Below, one piece after another: positions 39,678-54,600 of a stretch of 64,000 bases of DNA. How positions within the stretch are numbered: position 1 is the stretch's first letter; each line of letters begins with the position of its first letter. The position numbers and the translations under genes are program-made. Source of the DNA: Mycobacterium sp. 852002-51961_SCH5331710 (lineage in GTDB: Bacteria; Actinomycetota; Actinomycetes; Mycobacteriales; Mycobacteriaceae); NCBI RefSeq assembly GCF_001665535.1, contig NZ_LZSQ01000105.1:1-64000 (forward strand). Direction: 5' to 3'. Under the pieces are notes generated by a model, which worked only from the letters and a program-made list of their open reading frames with translations, searched no databases and was not told the DNA's origin.

Positions 39678-42600
39678 TTGCTTCATGACCGGTCGCTGGA
39701 AGCTACCCGCCAGCAGTTAGACATATGGCTCGCGCAGGAGACGGGCCAAGCCGGCACGGAGTGGCAACTCGGGCTCTTCGTGCGGATCGACGGACTGGTA
39801 GACCGCGATGCCCTTGAGTGGGCAATCGACCGCGTAGTGCGGGAGTCCGAACCTCTGAGGGCCGCTTTCTCTGAAGTAGACGGCAAGGTCGTCCAAGCTG
39901 CGATCGATTTTTCAGACGTTGATGTGGCGTTCCATGACCTCAGTGGCTCGCTCCATCCCGTTGAGGAAGCGCGTCGGTTAGCCGATTCGATCCAGCGGAT
40001 ACCGATGTCGCTCGCAGGCCCGTTGTTCAGGTTCGCGCTGTTCAAGACGCGTCTTGATGAGTTCTACCTGTTCGGGTGCTGCCACCACATAGTCATCGAC
40101 GGGTTCGGCATTGCGTTGGTCGGACAACGGATTGCATCGCTCTACTCCTCTGCGGTTTCCGGAACCGCCGTTACTCCCGCACTCTTCGGCTCATTGGAGG
40201 ATTTGGTCGCTTGGGAGTCCGAATACGAATCCTCGAACGATTACCTCGAAGACAAGGCATTCTGGACGGAACACCTTCCGCAAGAACCTTCGCTAAGCAG
40301 CCACGGATGCGACGCAGCGGAGAAGTGCGATTCGGGGCCTTCGGACCCAGTGCCTCTAGACCGTCGTGTTCTTGACCGCCTCGAAAAGTTCGCCGACCTG
40401 TGGCAGGTACCGCGAAATGTGGTCATCACCGCGGCGTGTGCGCTCGTGATTCGAGGCTTGTGTGCGGACGGCCCGGAGGTCGTGCTCGACTTTCCGGTCA
40501 GTAGGAGAGTACGCCCGGAGTCCAAGACCCTCCCCGGGATGCTGGCCGGAGTCGTCCCGCTGGTACTGGCGCTATCGCCGCAGTCCACTGTCGCCGACTT
40601 CTGCAGGCTGGTTGATGCACGAATGCGGGAAGTGTTGCAGCATCAACGCTTCCCGGTACATGTCCTTGAGCGCAACGCCCACGCTCGTGTGAACGGCCCT
40701 TCGGCGAACAGGGTGAGTGTCAACTTCCTTCCGGCGTCGTTCACACTGGATTTCGGTGGCGTTCGGGCATCGGCGTCCCTGACCAATGCCGGCCGTATGG
40801 GCGGCTTTGGGTTGATCTTCTCCGACGCGGGCGGCGACCTTGCACTAAGCGCGACAGGTGCTGGCCATCCGCTTTCCAGTGTCGATGTCGCCGATCTAGC
40901 AGAGCAGTTGGAGCGCGTCCTATCGGCAATGTTTGACGACCCTTCACAGTCACTGCGTTCGCTCGCTGTGCTCGATGCGCACGACCGGGCACGACTGGAT
41001 GAGATGGGTAATCGAGCAGTGCTGGCGGCTCCGACGCCATCGAGGATTTCGATCGCAGAGTTGTTCGACCGTCAGGTGGCCCGCGCTCCGCAGGCAGTGG
41101 CGTTGGTTTGTGGGGAGCGGTCATGGACCTACCGCGAGGTCGATGAGGCCGCGAATCAGCTTGCGCACCTGTTCGCTCAGCACGGTGCTGGGCCGGGAGA
41201 GGTTGTCGCCCTACTGTTTCCGCGATCTGCCGAGGCGATCCTGGCGATACTGGGCGTCCTCAAGACCGGAGCGGCTTACCTGCCGATTGACATAGGGCAC
41301 CCTGAGGTGCGGATCAGGTTCATGCTCGGAGATGCCGAGCCGGTGGTAGCGGTCACCAACGCGACGTTGGTGGAGCGGTTGAGCGGCTTCCATGTGCCGG
41401 TGATCGACGTCGACAGTCTTCGGATCGAATCTCATTTTTCCAGCTCGCAGCCGGCTCCTACGGCGGATGATATCGCCTACCTCATCTACACCTCGGGCAC
41501 TACCGGCGTGCCGAAAGGGGTGGCCGTTACTCACGGCAACGTCGTCCAGTTGCTGCAGTCAGCGGATCAGACGCTGATCGCGCCAGGACAGGTGTGGACG
41601 CAGTGGCATTCGTATGCCTTCGACGTGTCGTGCTGGGAGATTTGGGGCGCACTGCTGGGTGGTGGGTGCCTGGTGGTGGTGCCCGAGGCCGTGGCGAGTT
41701 CACCGGACGATTTCCACACGTTGTTGGTGACCGAGAAGGTCAGTGTGCTGTGCCAGACGCCGTCGGCCGCTGGGATGTTGCCGTCGCGGGGGCTGGAGTC
41801 CTTGACCCTTGTGGTGGCAGGCGAGGCTTGCGCACCCGACTTGGTCAGTCGCTGGGCGTCCGGGCGCGTGATGATCAATGCGTATGGTCCAACGGAAGCC
41901 ACGGTGTACTCGGCGATGAGTGCGCCGTTGGCGCCGGGATCGGGGGCGGTGCCCATCGGGGGGCCGGTGCCCGGAGCTGCGTTGTTTGTGCTCGATGCGT
42001 GGTTGCGTCCGGTGCCCGTGGGGGTGGTTGGCGAACTGTACATAGCCGGCGCTGGGGTAGCCGTCGGATATGTGCGGCGTCCCGGGTTGACTGGTTCGCG
42101 GTTTGTGGCGTGCCCGTTCGCAGGAGCGGAAGCGACCGGTCTAAGAATGTATCGCACCGGTGATCTCGTGCGTTGGGACGAAAGCGGCCAACTGCACTAC
42201 TTGGGACGCACCGATGAACAGGTGAAGATTCGCGGATACCGGATTGAGCCGGGTGAGATCCAGGCGGTGTTGGGTGGACTCGACGGGGTGGCCCTGGCGG
42301 CGGTCATCGTCCGCGAGGATCGTCCTGGCTATAAGCGTCTGGTTGGATACGTCACTGAATCTTCAGATGGCGCAGTCGATCCCGATCAACTGCAGGTTGC
42401 GTTGGCCGAACGGCTGCCTTCGTACATGGTGCCCGCAGCCATCGTGCTGCTCGACGCGTTTCCGTTGACTGTTAACGGAAAACTCGACAGAGCTGCCCTT
42501 CCGGCGCCGGAGTACAGTGCGGGAACGTACCGCGCCCCAGCCACTCCGACCGAAGAAATACTGGCCGGCATCTACACCCAAGTGCTCGGGCTCGAGCGCG

Positions 42601-45600
42601 TCGGGGTTGATGAGTCGTTCTTCGATCTGGGCGGGGACAGCATTCTTGCAATGCGCCTAGTTGCCACGATCAACGCCGGCCTGGGCGTACAGCTCGCGGT
42701 GCGCGCGGTGTTCGACGCCCCTACGGTGGCACAGCTAGCTCTCCGCGTGACCGAAGGCGGCGACCGGCGGGAGCCGTTGGTGGCAGTCGAGCGGCCGTCA
42801 GTGGTGCCGTTGTCCTACGCGCAGAGCCGGTTGTGGTTTCTCAACCGGTTTGAGAGCGGTGCGGCGACATACAACATGCCCACGGCGTTGCGACTCAGCG
42901 GTGCGCTCGATCTCCATGCGCTTGACATGGCGCTGGACGACGTGATCGCACGCCATGAATCGTTGCGCACTGTCTTCCCCGACGTTGACGGCGAGCCGTA
43001 TCAGCGGGTGCTGCCTGCGGAGGCTGGGATGTGGCGGCGCGGCGGCAAGACGATCGAGCACCTCGCCGAAGAGGATCTCCCCGTCGAGCTGGCGGCGTTG
43101 GCGAAATATCGCTTCGATCTGGCCAACGAAATACCGATACGCGCACAGATCTATGCGACGGGGTCGGATCAATATGTGCTCGGAATTGTGGTGCATCACA
43201 TCGCTTTTGACGGTTGGTCGTTCGCACCGATGGTGCGGGATGTGGCTGAGGCATATCGCACGCGACGAGCCGGGCAGGAGCCGAGCTGGTCACCGTTACC
43301 GGTGCAGTATGCCGATTACACGCTGTGGCAACAAGATTGGCTGGGTGACGAGGCAGATCCAGACAGCGTGATCGCAGCGCAGCTGGGCTATTGGCGAGCG
43401 GAGTTGGCGGACTTGCCGGAGGTGGTGTCGCTGCCGGCAGATCGCCCGCGCCCGGCGGTGCCCAGCTATCGCGGTGACGGGGTGGAGTTGCGCATCGAGG
43501 CGCCGCTGTGGGCGCAGGTCAAGGCGGTGGCCGCGGCGCACAAGACGACGGCGTCGATGGTGATGCAGGCTGTCCTGGCGGTAGTGCTGAATCGCGCCGG
43601 TGCCGGTGAGGATATCGTGATGGGCTCACCAATCGCCGGGCGGTCAGACGCCGCGCTCGACGATCTGGTCGGTTTCTTCGTCAACACCTGGGTGCTGCGT
43701 GTTCCGGTGGGCTCCCAGGACTCGTTCAGCGAGGTGCTCGAGCGGGTACGCCAGAAGGCGTTGGATGCCTACTCCAATCAGGATGTGCCGTTCGAGTTGC
43801 TGGTGGAGCAACTCAACCCGGTGCGCTCCGCGTCGCATCACCCACTGTTTCAGGTGGCCTTGGCGTTTCAGAACAATCTGCGCCCGGATATGACGCTCGA
43901 GGAAGTCAGCCTCGAGACAATCGAAATGGACACGCGCACCGCAAAGTTCGACCTGGATATCCAACTCAGTGAGTCGCCAGGTTCCGATGCGCCGATGACC
44001 ACCGGTACGGTCACCTACGCCACAGACCTCTACGACCGGTCGACCATCGAGCGGATGGTCGCCTGGTTCGGCCGCGTGCTCGAGGCGGTCGTCACGGACA
44101 CCTCAGTGGCTGTCGGTGATGTCGCATTGCTCGCCGAGGGGGAGCGCAGCCTGGTGCTGTCGGAATGGGCGGGTGCCCAGGTGCACACGCCGGTGGGGCT
44201 GGCTCCTGAACTGCTGGCGGCGGCGGCGGCCGACAGTCCCGACACCTTGGCCGTCATCGACGGCGACCGGCAGTACTCCTACCGCGTGCTCGATGAATGG
44301 TCGACGCGGCTGGCGCGGGTGCTCATCGAAGCGGGGGTAGGGCCGGAATGCACCGTGGCGGTGGCGATGGATCGCCGGGTGGAGCTGGTGGTGTCCTGGT
44401 GGGCGGTACTCAAGGCCGGCGGTGCATATGTGCCTGTGGATCCCGCACATCCAATCGAGCGCATCGCGGGGCTACTGGATGCGGTCGCCGCGCGCTGCGT
44501 ATTGACCTACGGCACCGACACGTTGGCGGGAGCGGGATCGCGCCCGGTCTTGCGCGTTGATCGTCGGGATCTGTCGCGGCACAGTGCGGATCCGATCACC
44601 GACAGCGATCGGTTGGCTCCACTTTCTGCCGACAACGCCGCATATGTGCTCTTCACGTCGGGCTCCACCGGCGTGCCCAAAGGGGTCGTCGTCAGTCACG
44701 CCGGTCTATTGGGTGTGGCGGCAGCCCACCGTGGACAGTTCGCGCTTCGCGCGGGATCACGTGTGTTGATGGTCGCCGCACCGACTTTCGATGCTTCCAT
44801 CTTCGAATGGATGTGGGCGGTGGGCTCATTCGCGACGTTGGTGGTAGCCGCACATGACGCCTACGGCGGGGAGGCATTGACCGATGTCTTGAGCACTCAC
44901 CCGGTCGACGCCGCGTTACTGACCCCGACAGTGCTGTCCACGCTCGATCGCGCCCGGGTAACTGGGCTCGAGACCCTGGTGACCGGAGGGGAGGCCTGCC
45001 CCGCGGAACTGGTTGCCGCCTGGGCGCCGGGCCGTCGCATGTTCAACGCCTATGGGCCGACCGAGGCGACCATCTGGGCGACGTGTGATGCGTTGACCGT
45101 CGGAGAACCGGTGCGCATCGGAACCCCGATCGCCGGGGTTACCGCGTTGGTGTTGGACGCTCGCCTCGAGCCCGCCCCCATAGGAGTGGTGGGTGAGCTG
45201 TATTTGGCTGGGCCCGCGGTGGCGCGCGGCTATGTCGGCCGACCGGGCCTGACCGCCGAGCGGTTCGTCGCCGCCCCCCATGGTGCGGCAGGGATGCGGA
45301 TGTACCGCACCGGTGATGTGGTGCGCTGGACCAAGGACGGCACGCTGGATTATCTAGGTCGCGCAGACGCCCAGGTGAAGCTGCGCGGGCAACGCCTGGA
45401 ACTCGGCGAGGTGGAAAACACGCTGTTGGCCTGTCCGCAGGTCACTCGGGCCGCTGCCAGCCTGCACACGAGTGATAACGGTGATCATCTGGTGGCCTAC
45501 GTGGACTTGGAACACACCACAGCCGTCGAACACGAGAGCCAAACCGTCGAGCACTGGCAAAACATCTACGACGAGCTATACGAGGCTGACATCGAGGCGC

Positions 45601-48600
45601 CGGAGTTCGGCAGCGACTTCCGGGGCTGGAACAGCAGCTACACCAACGATCCGATACCCGTGACCGAAATGCAGCAGTGGCGATCGGCCACTGTGAACCG
45701 CATCATGGCGTTGCAACCAAGACATGTCTTGGAGATCGGCGTTGGCTCAGGCCTGGTGTTGTCCGAAATCGCACCTCTATGTGAGAACTACTGGGGGACA
45801 GATTTTTCCGCTCCTACCGTTCGAAAGTTGCAGTCAGCGGTGGCCTCACAGCCTTGGGGCGGTCGGGTCCGGCTGCTGACTCAGCCCGCGCACGTTTCGG
45901 GAGCACTTCCACGAGATTTGTTCGACACCATCATTATCAACTCGGTCATCCAGTACTTCCCCAGCCCACATTATCTGGCCCAGGTGATTGGGACCGCTCT
46001 CGATCTGCTCGCGCCGGGTGGAGCTTTGTTCATCGGCGACGTGCGCAACTACAGCCTGCAAAGTGCGTTCCAGACGGGTGTTGTGCTGGCCCACACCTCC
46101 GAAGGCGACGCTGCCGATATCCGGCACCGGGTTCAACGAGCAATGATGGGCGAGCCCGAATTGCTGCTTGCACCAGAGTTTTTCACCACATTGGCCGCCG
46201 AGAACACATCGGTGGCCGGCCTGGACATCCAGCTGAAACGCGGAACCGCCGACAACGAGCTGACCCGTTACCGCTATGAGGTCGTCATTTACAAGACGCC
46301 CGCTGCCTTGCGCTCGCTGGTCGATGTTCCGGCATGGGAATGGAGCTCCTGTGATGGACTTGAAGGGTTGCATGCCCTCCTGACGTCTCAACACCCGGAA
46401 ACGGTACGTATCACCGGGATTCCGCACGCCGGCGTCATCAGCGACGTCCGGGCCGAACAGGGCCTAGCTGAAGGGCTTTCTCTGAGCGAGGCGTTGGCTT
46501 TCGCTGCCGGAGCGCCTGAGGCAATCACTCCCGAGCAATTGCATCGTCTCGGTGAAACCAGCGGATACCGGGCGGCGGTCACGTGGGGCCGCCAGCCTGG
46601 CGATCTGGATGCGGTCTTCACGCGTCCCGCCGACTTCGGCCATTCGTCGGCGTTGTGCGATCTGTACCTCCCTGCCGCCCACCCTGGGGCCAGCGCATAC
46701 GCAAACGATCCGCACGCCAACACCAAGATAAGCGCGGTGCGCCAGTGGATGAGCTCTCGGCTGCCTGACTACATGGTGCCGACTCACTTCGTGGTGCTCG
46801 ACGAGTTCCCTATGACTTCCTCGGGCAAAATCGACCGAAAAGCTCTGCCCGAACCAGTGACTGCGGCAACAACATTCCGGGAGCCGCGGACTCAGACCGA
46901 AAGAGTCGTCGCCGACGTTTTCGCCGAGGTGCTGGGCGTCGACCGGGTGGGGCTCGATGACGACTTCTTCGCCCTGGGCGGAGATTCGCTGATCGCGATC
47001 CGCGTCAGTGCTCGGCTGCAGACTGCCTTGGAGCGGGAAGTCCCCGTGCGATATCTGTTCGACGCCCCCAGGGTCGGAGAACTCGCCGATCACCTGGGCC
47101 AGCCTAGTGATGGTGCGGCCCATTCCGCCCTGCGGCCGATGCCGCGTCCGGAGCGGGTGCCATTGTCTTTCGCCCAGAGTCGGTTGTGGTTCTTGGATCA
47201 GCTGCAAGGGCCGTCCGCCATCTACAACATGGCGGTGGCCTTGCGGCTGTGCGGGAAGCTGGATGCGGGCGCACTCGGCGCGGCCCTGGGCGATGTGGTG
47301 GACCGGCATGAGAGCCTGCGCACCTTGTTCGTGACAGATGGAGGCATTCCCCACCAGGTGGTGACACCGTCCGTTGAGGCCGACTTCGGTTGGGAGGTCA
47401 TCGATGCCGGCCACTGGCCGAAGGCGCAGCTTGTCGAGGCAATAGACACGGCGGTGCGTCACAACTTTGATCTCGCTGTCGAGATTCCAATGCGCGCGAC
47501 GCTGTTTCGTACTGCTGATGACGAGCATCTACTGGTGGCAGTGGTGCATCATATCGCCGCGGACGGTTGGTCAATCGCCCCGTTGGTGCGTGATCTAGGG
47601 CTTGCATACGACAGCCGGTGTGCGGGACGGAGTCCGGACTGGTCGCCTTTGGCGGTGCAGTACATCGACTACACGCTGTGGCAGCGCGCGCACCTGGGTG
47701 ACGTCGACGACGAAAGCAGTCCCATCAGCGCTCAGATCGCCTATTGGGAGCAGGCTCTTGCCGGCCTACCCGAACGGCTGATGTTGCCCACCGACAGGCC
47801 CTATCCGCCGGTGGCTGATTACCGCGGGGCCAGCGTGGCGGTGGACTGGTCGGCCCAGCTGCAGCGACAGGTGGCTCGGCTGGCCCGGGACAGCAACGCC
47901 ACCAGTTTCATGGTGATTCAGTCTGCAATGGCGGTGCTGCTATCCGAAATCAGCGGCAGCAGCGATGTGGCGGTGGGCATCGCCATCGCCGGACGCGGTG
48001 ACCCGGCACTCGATGACTTGGTCGGCTTTCTTGTCAACACCTTGGTGCTACGAGTCGACCTGAGCAAGGAACGCGATATCGCTGGAGTATTGGCCCAGGT
48101 ACGCAGGCGTGGTTTGGCCGCCTACGAGCACCGGGATGTGCCTTTCGAGGTACTGGTGGACCGGCTCAACCCGATCCGATCGCTGTCTCATCACCCATTG
48201 GTACAGGTGATGATCACGTGGCAGAACCTCCCATGGCACAGCAACGGCCCAGCGGCCGGCCTCCAATTGGGCGACGTTCAGGTTGAGCCGCTGCCCGCGG
48301 ACACCTGCACCGCCCGCATGGATCTGGTGTTCTCTTTGGCTGAGCGGTGGACGGAAGCCGGTGAGCCGGCCGGGATTTCGGGAATGGTGGAGTTCCGAAC
48401 CGACGTGTTCGACGCCGACACAATCGAAACCCTGGTCAGGCGCTTGGAACGGGTGCTCCTAGCGATCACCGCGGATCCGGCTCAGGCATTGTCGTCGCTG
48501 GATGTGCTCGATGCCGCCGAACACGCTCTGCTTGACGAGATCGGCCACCGGGAGGTCTTGAATCAGCCGTTGACCGGGGAGTCGATTCCTGCGGTGTTCG

Positions 48601-51600
48601 CACAACAGGTAGCACGCGCGCCGAGGGCGACGGCATTGACTTTTGCGGGTCAGTCGATGTCCTACCGTGAGCTCGATGAGGCATCAAACCGTCTGGCGCA
48701 CTTGCTGATCAGTGAAGGTGCAGGTCCGGGGCGGTGCGTGGCGACGTTGTTCGATCGTTCGTCCGAGGCGATCATCGCCATCGTTGCGGTCCTCAAGACG
48801 GGGTCGGCCTACCTGCCGATCGATCCATCTGTGCCGGCGGCGCGGATCGCTTTCATGGTGGCAGATTCCACGCCGATCGCAGCGGTCACCTCTGCAGGGT
48901 TGACTGACCGATTGCAAGGCCTCGATCTGAGGGTCATCGATGTCGCCGATCCGCGCGTTGACACCTACCCGTTGACCGCACTGGCTGCCCCGGCAGCACA
49001 GGACATCGCCCATATCATCTACACCTCGGGTACAACTGGGACGCCGAAGGGAGTGGCGGTCACGCACCACAACGTGACCCGACTCTTCGACGGTCTTGAC
49101 GTCGGTCTGAGTACGGGACCGAATTCGGTCTGGTCCCAGTGCCATTCATATGCCTTCGATTATTCGGTATGGGAGATCTGGGGGGCATTGCTGTCCGGCG
49201 GGCGGCTGGTGGTGGTACCGGACGCGGTGACTCGGTCCCCCCGGGACCTGCATGCGTTGCTGGTTGCCGAAGGCGTCACCGTGCTCAGTCAGACTCCGTC
49301 GGCGGTGGGGATGCTGTCATCTCAGGGTTTGGATCAGACGGCGCTGATGATCGCGGCCGAACCGTGCCCGCCTGACGTAGTGGATCGGTGGGCGCCGGGA
49401 CGCGTGATGATCAACGGTTATGGACCGACGGAGACGACGGTGTATGCCACCATCAGCGCACCACTTGTTGCGGGCTCGGCGGACGTGCCGATCGGTGTGC
49501 CAGTCCCGGGAGCAGCGTTGTTTGTTCTCGACGCCCGGTTGCGGGCGGTACCGGCCGGGGTCGTCGGGGAATTGTATGTGGCCGGTTCCGGGGTAGGGCT
49601 GGGTTACGTGGGCCGGCCGGGATTGAGCGCGTCTCGGTTTGTGGCCTGTCCCTTCGGGGCGCCGGGTCAGCGGATGTATCGGACCGGAGATCTGGTGTCG
49701 TGGGGCGCTGACGGACAGCTGCGCTATTTCGGTCGGGCTGACGAGCAGGTCAAGATCCGGGGCTATCGCATCGAATTGGGCGAGATCCAGGCCGCGCTGA
49801 CGGCGTTGGAGGGTGTGGATCAAGCCGCCGTGATCGCCCGTGAGGACCGCGTCGGCGACAAGCGCCTGGTCGGATACATAACGGGAGATGCCGATCCGAC
49901 ACAGGTCCGCGCCCAACTATCTGACCGGCTGCCGGCGTACATGGTGCCAACGGCGGTGGTCCTCCTCGATGCCCTGCCGCTGACGGTCAACGGCAAGCTC
50001 GACAAGCGCGCGTTGCCGGCACCGGAGTACGCCGAATGCGACACGTATCGCTCCCCGCGCACTGCGGTTGAGGAAATCCTGGCTGGGATCTTCGCTCAGA
50101 TACTGGGACGTGAGCGGGTGGGGGTCGACGACTCATTCTTCGACCTCGGCGGGGACTCATTGTCCGCAATGCGGGTGACTGCCGAGATCAACACCGCGCT
50201 GGGCGTCGACGTCGCGGTGCGAACGCTCTTCGATGCCTCCACAGTCGCCCAACTCGCGCCGCGTATCGGAGAAGGTTCACCTGGGCTGCCGCCATTGGTG
50301 GTCGTCGAGAGACCGGCGGCGATACCGCTGTCCTTCGCGCAGCAACGGTTGTGGTTCCTCGAACAGTTGCAGGGATCGTCAGCTGTCTACAACATGCCAA
50401 TAGCGTTACGGCTCAGCGGTCAGCTTGACGCCGGGGCATTGGGTGCGGCACTGGCGGACGTGGTCGGACGCCAGGAGACCCTGCGCACAATATTCACGAC
50501 GGTCGACGGCGCACCCCGTCAGTTGTTGGTGCCCACGGAGCGGACCGACTTCGGCTGGGGGGTCCTCGACGCCCGGGAGTGGTCGCCCACCAGGCTGAAT
50601 GAGGCCATCCAGGAGGTGGCGTCTTACACGTTTGATCTGAACACCGAGATACCGCTGCGCGCAAGGCTTTTCCGTATCGCCGATGACGAGCATGTACTGG
50701 CTGCAGTGGTGCATCACGTCGCAGCGGACGGATGGTCGGTACGTGCCTTGGTAGCCGACCTGGGAACCGCATACGCCAGCCGGAGTTCAGGTCGAGATCC
50801 GGATTGGGCGCCGCTGCCGGTGCAGTACGTCGACTACACGCTGTGGCAGCGTCGGCACCTGGGTGATCTTGAGGACAGTGAAAGCCCCATCGCCGTGCAG
50901 CTCGCTTATTGGGAACGGGCGCTGGCGGGGCTCCCCGAGCGGCTGGCAATTCCCACCGATCGGCCCTACCCAGAGCTGGCTGATTATCGCGGAACCACCG
51001 TGACGGTGGACTGGCCGGCTGAGCTGCAGCAGCGGCTGACCGAGGTGGCTCGTAAGCACAATGCGACCAGCTTCATGGTGGTGCAGGCGGCGCTCGCGGT
51101 GCTCCTCTCGGAGCTGAGCGCGAGTTCCGATGTGGCGGTGGGTTTTCCGATAGCTGGTCGGCGTGATCCGGCGCTCGATGAGCTGGTGGGATTTTTCGTA
51201 AACACTTTGGTGTTGCGCGTCGATCTGACCGGTGATCCGACGGTTGCCGAGATCTTTGGTCAGGTCCAACAGCGCTCGCTCGCGGCCTACGAGCACCAGG
51301 ACGTGCCTTTCGAGGTGCTGGTCGAACGGCTCAACCCGACCCGCAGCCTGACCCATCATCCGCTGGTGCAGGTAATTCTGGCGTGGCAGAACGTCGTCGG
51401 GGACCCGGTCGCCGATCTTGTTTTGGGCGATGTGCAGGTCACCCAGCTGCCTGTGGACACCCGTACGGCCCGGATGGATATCGCGTTCTCGTTGGCGGAA
51501 CACTGGACTGAAACGGGCGAACCGGCTGGGATCAGCGGCACGGTCGAATTCCGTACCGATGTCTTCGACGCCGCCAGCCTCGAGACACTGATTGAGCGGC

Positions 51601-54600
51601 TGCGGCGGGTCCTCGTGGCGATGATCGCCGATCCGCAATGCCGTCTGTCGTCCATAGATGTGCTGGATGCCCACGAGCGCGCACAGCTGGATCGCTGGGG
51701 CAACCGTGCCGTGTTGGCCCAGACCGCTGCGCCCGCGTCGATTTCGCAGTTGTTCGCCGCCCAGGCGGCGCGTACTCCTGAGGCGACAGCGCTTACGTGC
51801 GAAGGCTGTTCGTGGACTTACCGCGCACTCGATGAGGCGTCGAACCGGTTGGCTCATCTGCTGGTCGCGCAGGGGGCGGGCCCCGGTCAATCCGTGGCAT
51901 TGCTGTTCGCCCGCTCGGCCGAGGCGATCGTGGCAATCCTTGGCGTGCTCAAGACGGGAGCGGCGTATCTGCCGATGGATCCTGCGGTGCCGTTGGCTCG
52001 AATCCAATTCATGATCGAGGATGCCGCGCCGATGGCGCTGGTCACCACCGCTCAATGGGTTGGACGGCTGAACGGATTCGATGGCCTGGAAATCATCGAG
52101 CTCGGTGATCCCCGCGTAGAAGGCTATCCCTCTACTGCATTGTCCTTACCGCTGCCAGATGACGTGGCCCACATCATCTACACGTCGGGGACAACGGGCA
52201 TTCCCAAGGGAGTGGCCGTGACTCAGCACAACGTCACCCAGCTGTTCGAGTCGCTCGACATCGGTTTCGAGCTGGCGCCGCAGAAGGTCTGGACGCAGTT
52301 CCATTCGTATGCCTTTGACTTCTCGGTGTGGGAGATCTGGGGTGCGCTGCTGTTTGGCGGGCGGCTCGTCGTGGTGCCCGATTCTGTCGCGCGATCACCG
52401 GAAGAATTCCACACTCTGCTTGTCGCCGAAAAAGTCAGCGTGCTCACCCAGACACCCTCGGCTGCAGGGTTGCTCTCGCCTGACGGTTTGAAATCCGCGG
52501 CCTTGGTGATCGGCGCGGAACCCTGCCCGCCTGAACTGGTGGATCGATGGGCGCCCGGGCGTGTGATGGTCAACGTCTATGGTCCGACAGAAACGACCAT
52601 GTGGGCGGCGAAGAGCACGCCGCTTGTGGAAGGCACTGGTGCGCCGCCGATCGGTTCGCCGATAGCTGGCGCCGCTTTCTTCGTGCTCGACAGATGGTTG
52701 CGCCAAGTGCCGGCCGGTGTGGTCGGCGAGCTTTATGTCGCCGGCCGCGGTGTGGGGGTCGGATACTGGCGCCGGCCGGGGTTGACCGCCTCGCGCTTCG
52801 TGGCATGCCCGTTTGCCGGCGGGCAAGCGTCGGGACAACGGATGTATCGCACCGGCGACCTGGTGTGCTGGGGCCCCGACGGGCAGCTGCGGTATCTCGG
52901 CCGTGCAGACGAGCAGGTCAAGATCCGCGGGTATCGCATCGAGCTCGGTGAGATTCAGTCAGCCTTGGCCGGACTCGCCGGTGTGGAGCAGGCCGTCGTG
53001 GTCGCACGCGAGGACCGTCCCGGAGACAAGCGACTGGTCGGCTACATCACCGGCACTGCCGATCCCGCGGGCGCACGCGCCAAACTGGCCGAGCGGCTGC
53101 CCGGTTACATGGTGCCGGCTGCCGTCGTCGTGATCGACGCACTGCCGGTGACCGTCAACGGCAAACTCGACAAGCGGGCGCTACCGGCACCCGACTACGG
53201 CGACGTCGACAGCTACCGCGCTCCGACAACCTCGGTCGAGGAGATGCTGGCCGGCATCTACGCCCAGGTCCTTGGGTTGGATCGTGTCGGGGTCGACGAG
53301 TCATTCTTCGACTTGGGTGGGGACTCCGTGTCGGCGATGCGGCTGATCGCTGCGATCAACACCAGCCTGGACGTCGACTTGGGCGTCCGGACATTGTTCG
53401 ACACGCCCACGGTGTCCCAACTGGCGCCACAACTGGATTCGGCCTCACGTCGGCGTGCGCCGCTGGTGCCCGTAGATCGACCTGCTGTGGTGCCTTTGTC
53501 GTACGCCCAGAGCCGCTTGTGGTTCCTCAATCGGTTCGAGGGCGGAGCGGCGACATACAACATGCCGATCGCGTTCAGGATCAACGGGCTTCTCGACATC
53601 GAGGCGCTCGCTGCGGCACTGGACGACGTGATCGCACGCCACGAATCGCTACGCACCGTCTTCCCGGAGACCGGCGGTGTGCCGTCTCAGAAGGTCCTGC
53701 CGGCGGAGCCGGGAATGTGGCGGCGCGATAGCACGACAATCGTGTCGTTGCCCGCATCGGAAGTCGAAGGCGCATTGGCGACACTTGCAAGTCATCGGTT
53801 CGATCTGGCCACCGAGATCCCGATTCGCGCGCGAATCTTTGCCGCGGGGCCGGATCGGTATGTCGTGGGAATCGTGCTGCACCACATCGCTTTTGACGGA
53901 TGGTCCATGGCACCGATGGTTCGCGATGTCGCGGAGGCGTACCGGGCAAGGCGCCAAGGCCTGTCCCCGAGCTGGGCGCCGCTGCCCGTGCAATACGTGG
54001 ATTACACGCTTTGGCAACAGGATTGGCTGGGTGTCGAGTCCGATACCGATAGCGTGATCGCCGCCCAGTTGGACTACTGGCAGAAGGAGTTGGCCGATCT
54101 GCCCGAAGTAGTGTCACTGGTTTCGGATCGGCCCCGGCCTCCCGTGCCCAGTTACCGCGGCGATGTTGTGGAGCTGCGCATCGAGCCCGAGCTCTGGGCC
54201 GGCATCAAGGCGGTGGCTGCGGCTCACAACGCCACGGCTTCGATGGTCACGCAAGCAGTCTTGGCCGTCGTGCTGCACCGCGCGGGAATGGGGGAGGACA
54301 TCGCGCTGGGCACCCCGATAGCCGGACGGTCGGATCAGGCTCTGAACGAATTGGTCGGGTTCTTCGTCAACACGTGGGTGCTGCGCGTGGGAGTGACCCC
54401 GGGGCAGCGGTTCAACGAGGTACTTCACCAGGTGCGCCAGAAGGCGCTGGACGCCTACAGCAATCAGGATGTGCCGTTCGAGCGACTGGTCGACCAACTC
54501 AACCCGGTTCGTTCCACATCGCATCACCCGCTGTTCCAGGTGGCCTTGGCTTTCCAGAACAATGTGCGTCCCGAGGTGGCGCTCGACGGAGTCGACGTAG

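Noticed and set aside
39685..39687. ATG as the NRPS start
   Set aside because: It is out of frame with the condensation domain. TTG 39678 is in frame and has GGGGG at proper spacing.
46464..47528. 354-residue minus-strand frame inside the NRPS
   Set aside because: It mirrors conserved T and C domain DNA on the plus strand. Similar antisense frames recur at equivalent places in other modules, which only reflects the repeated modules.
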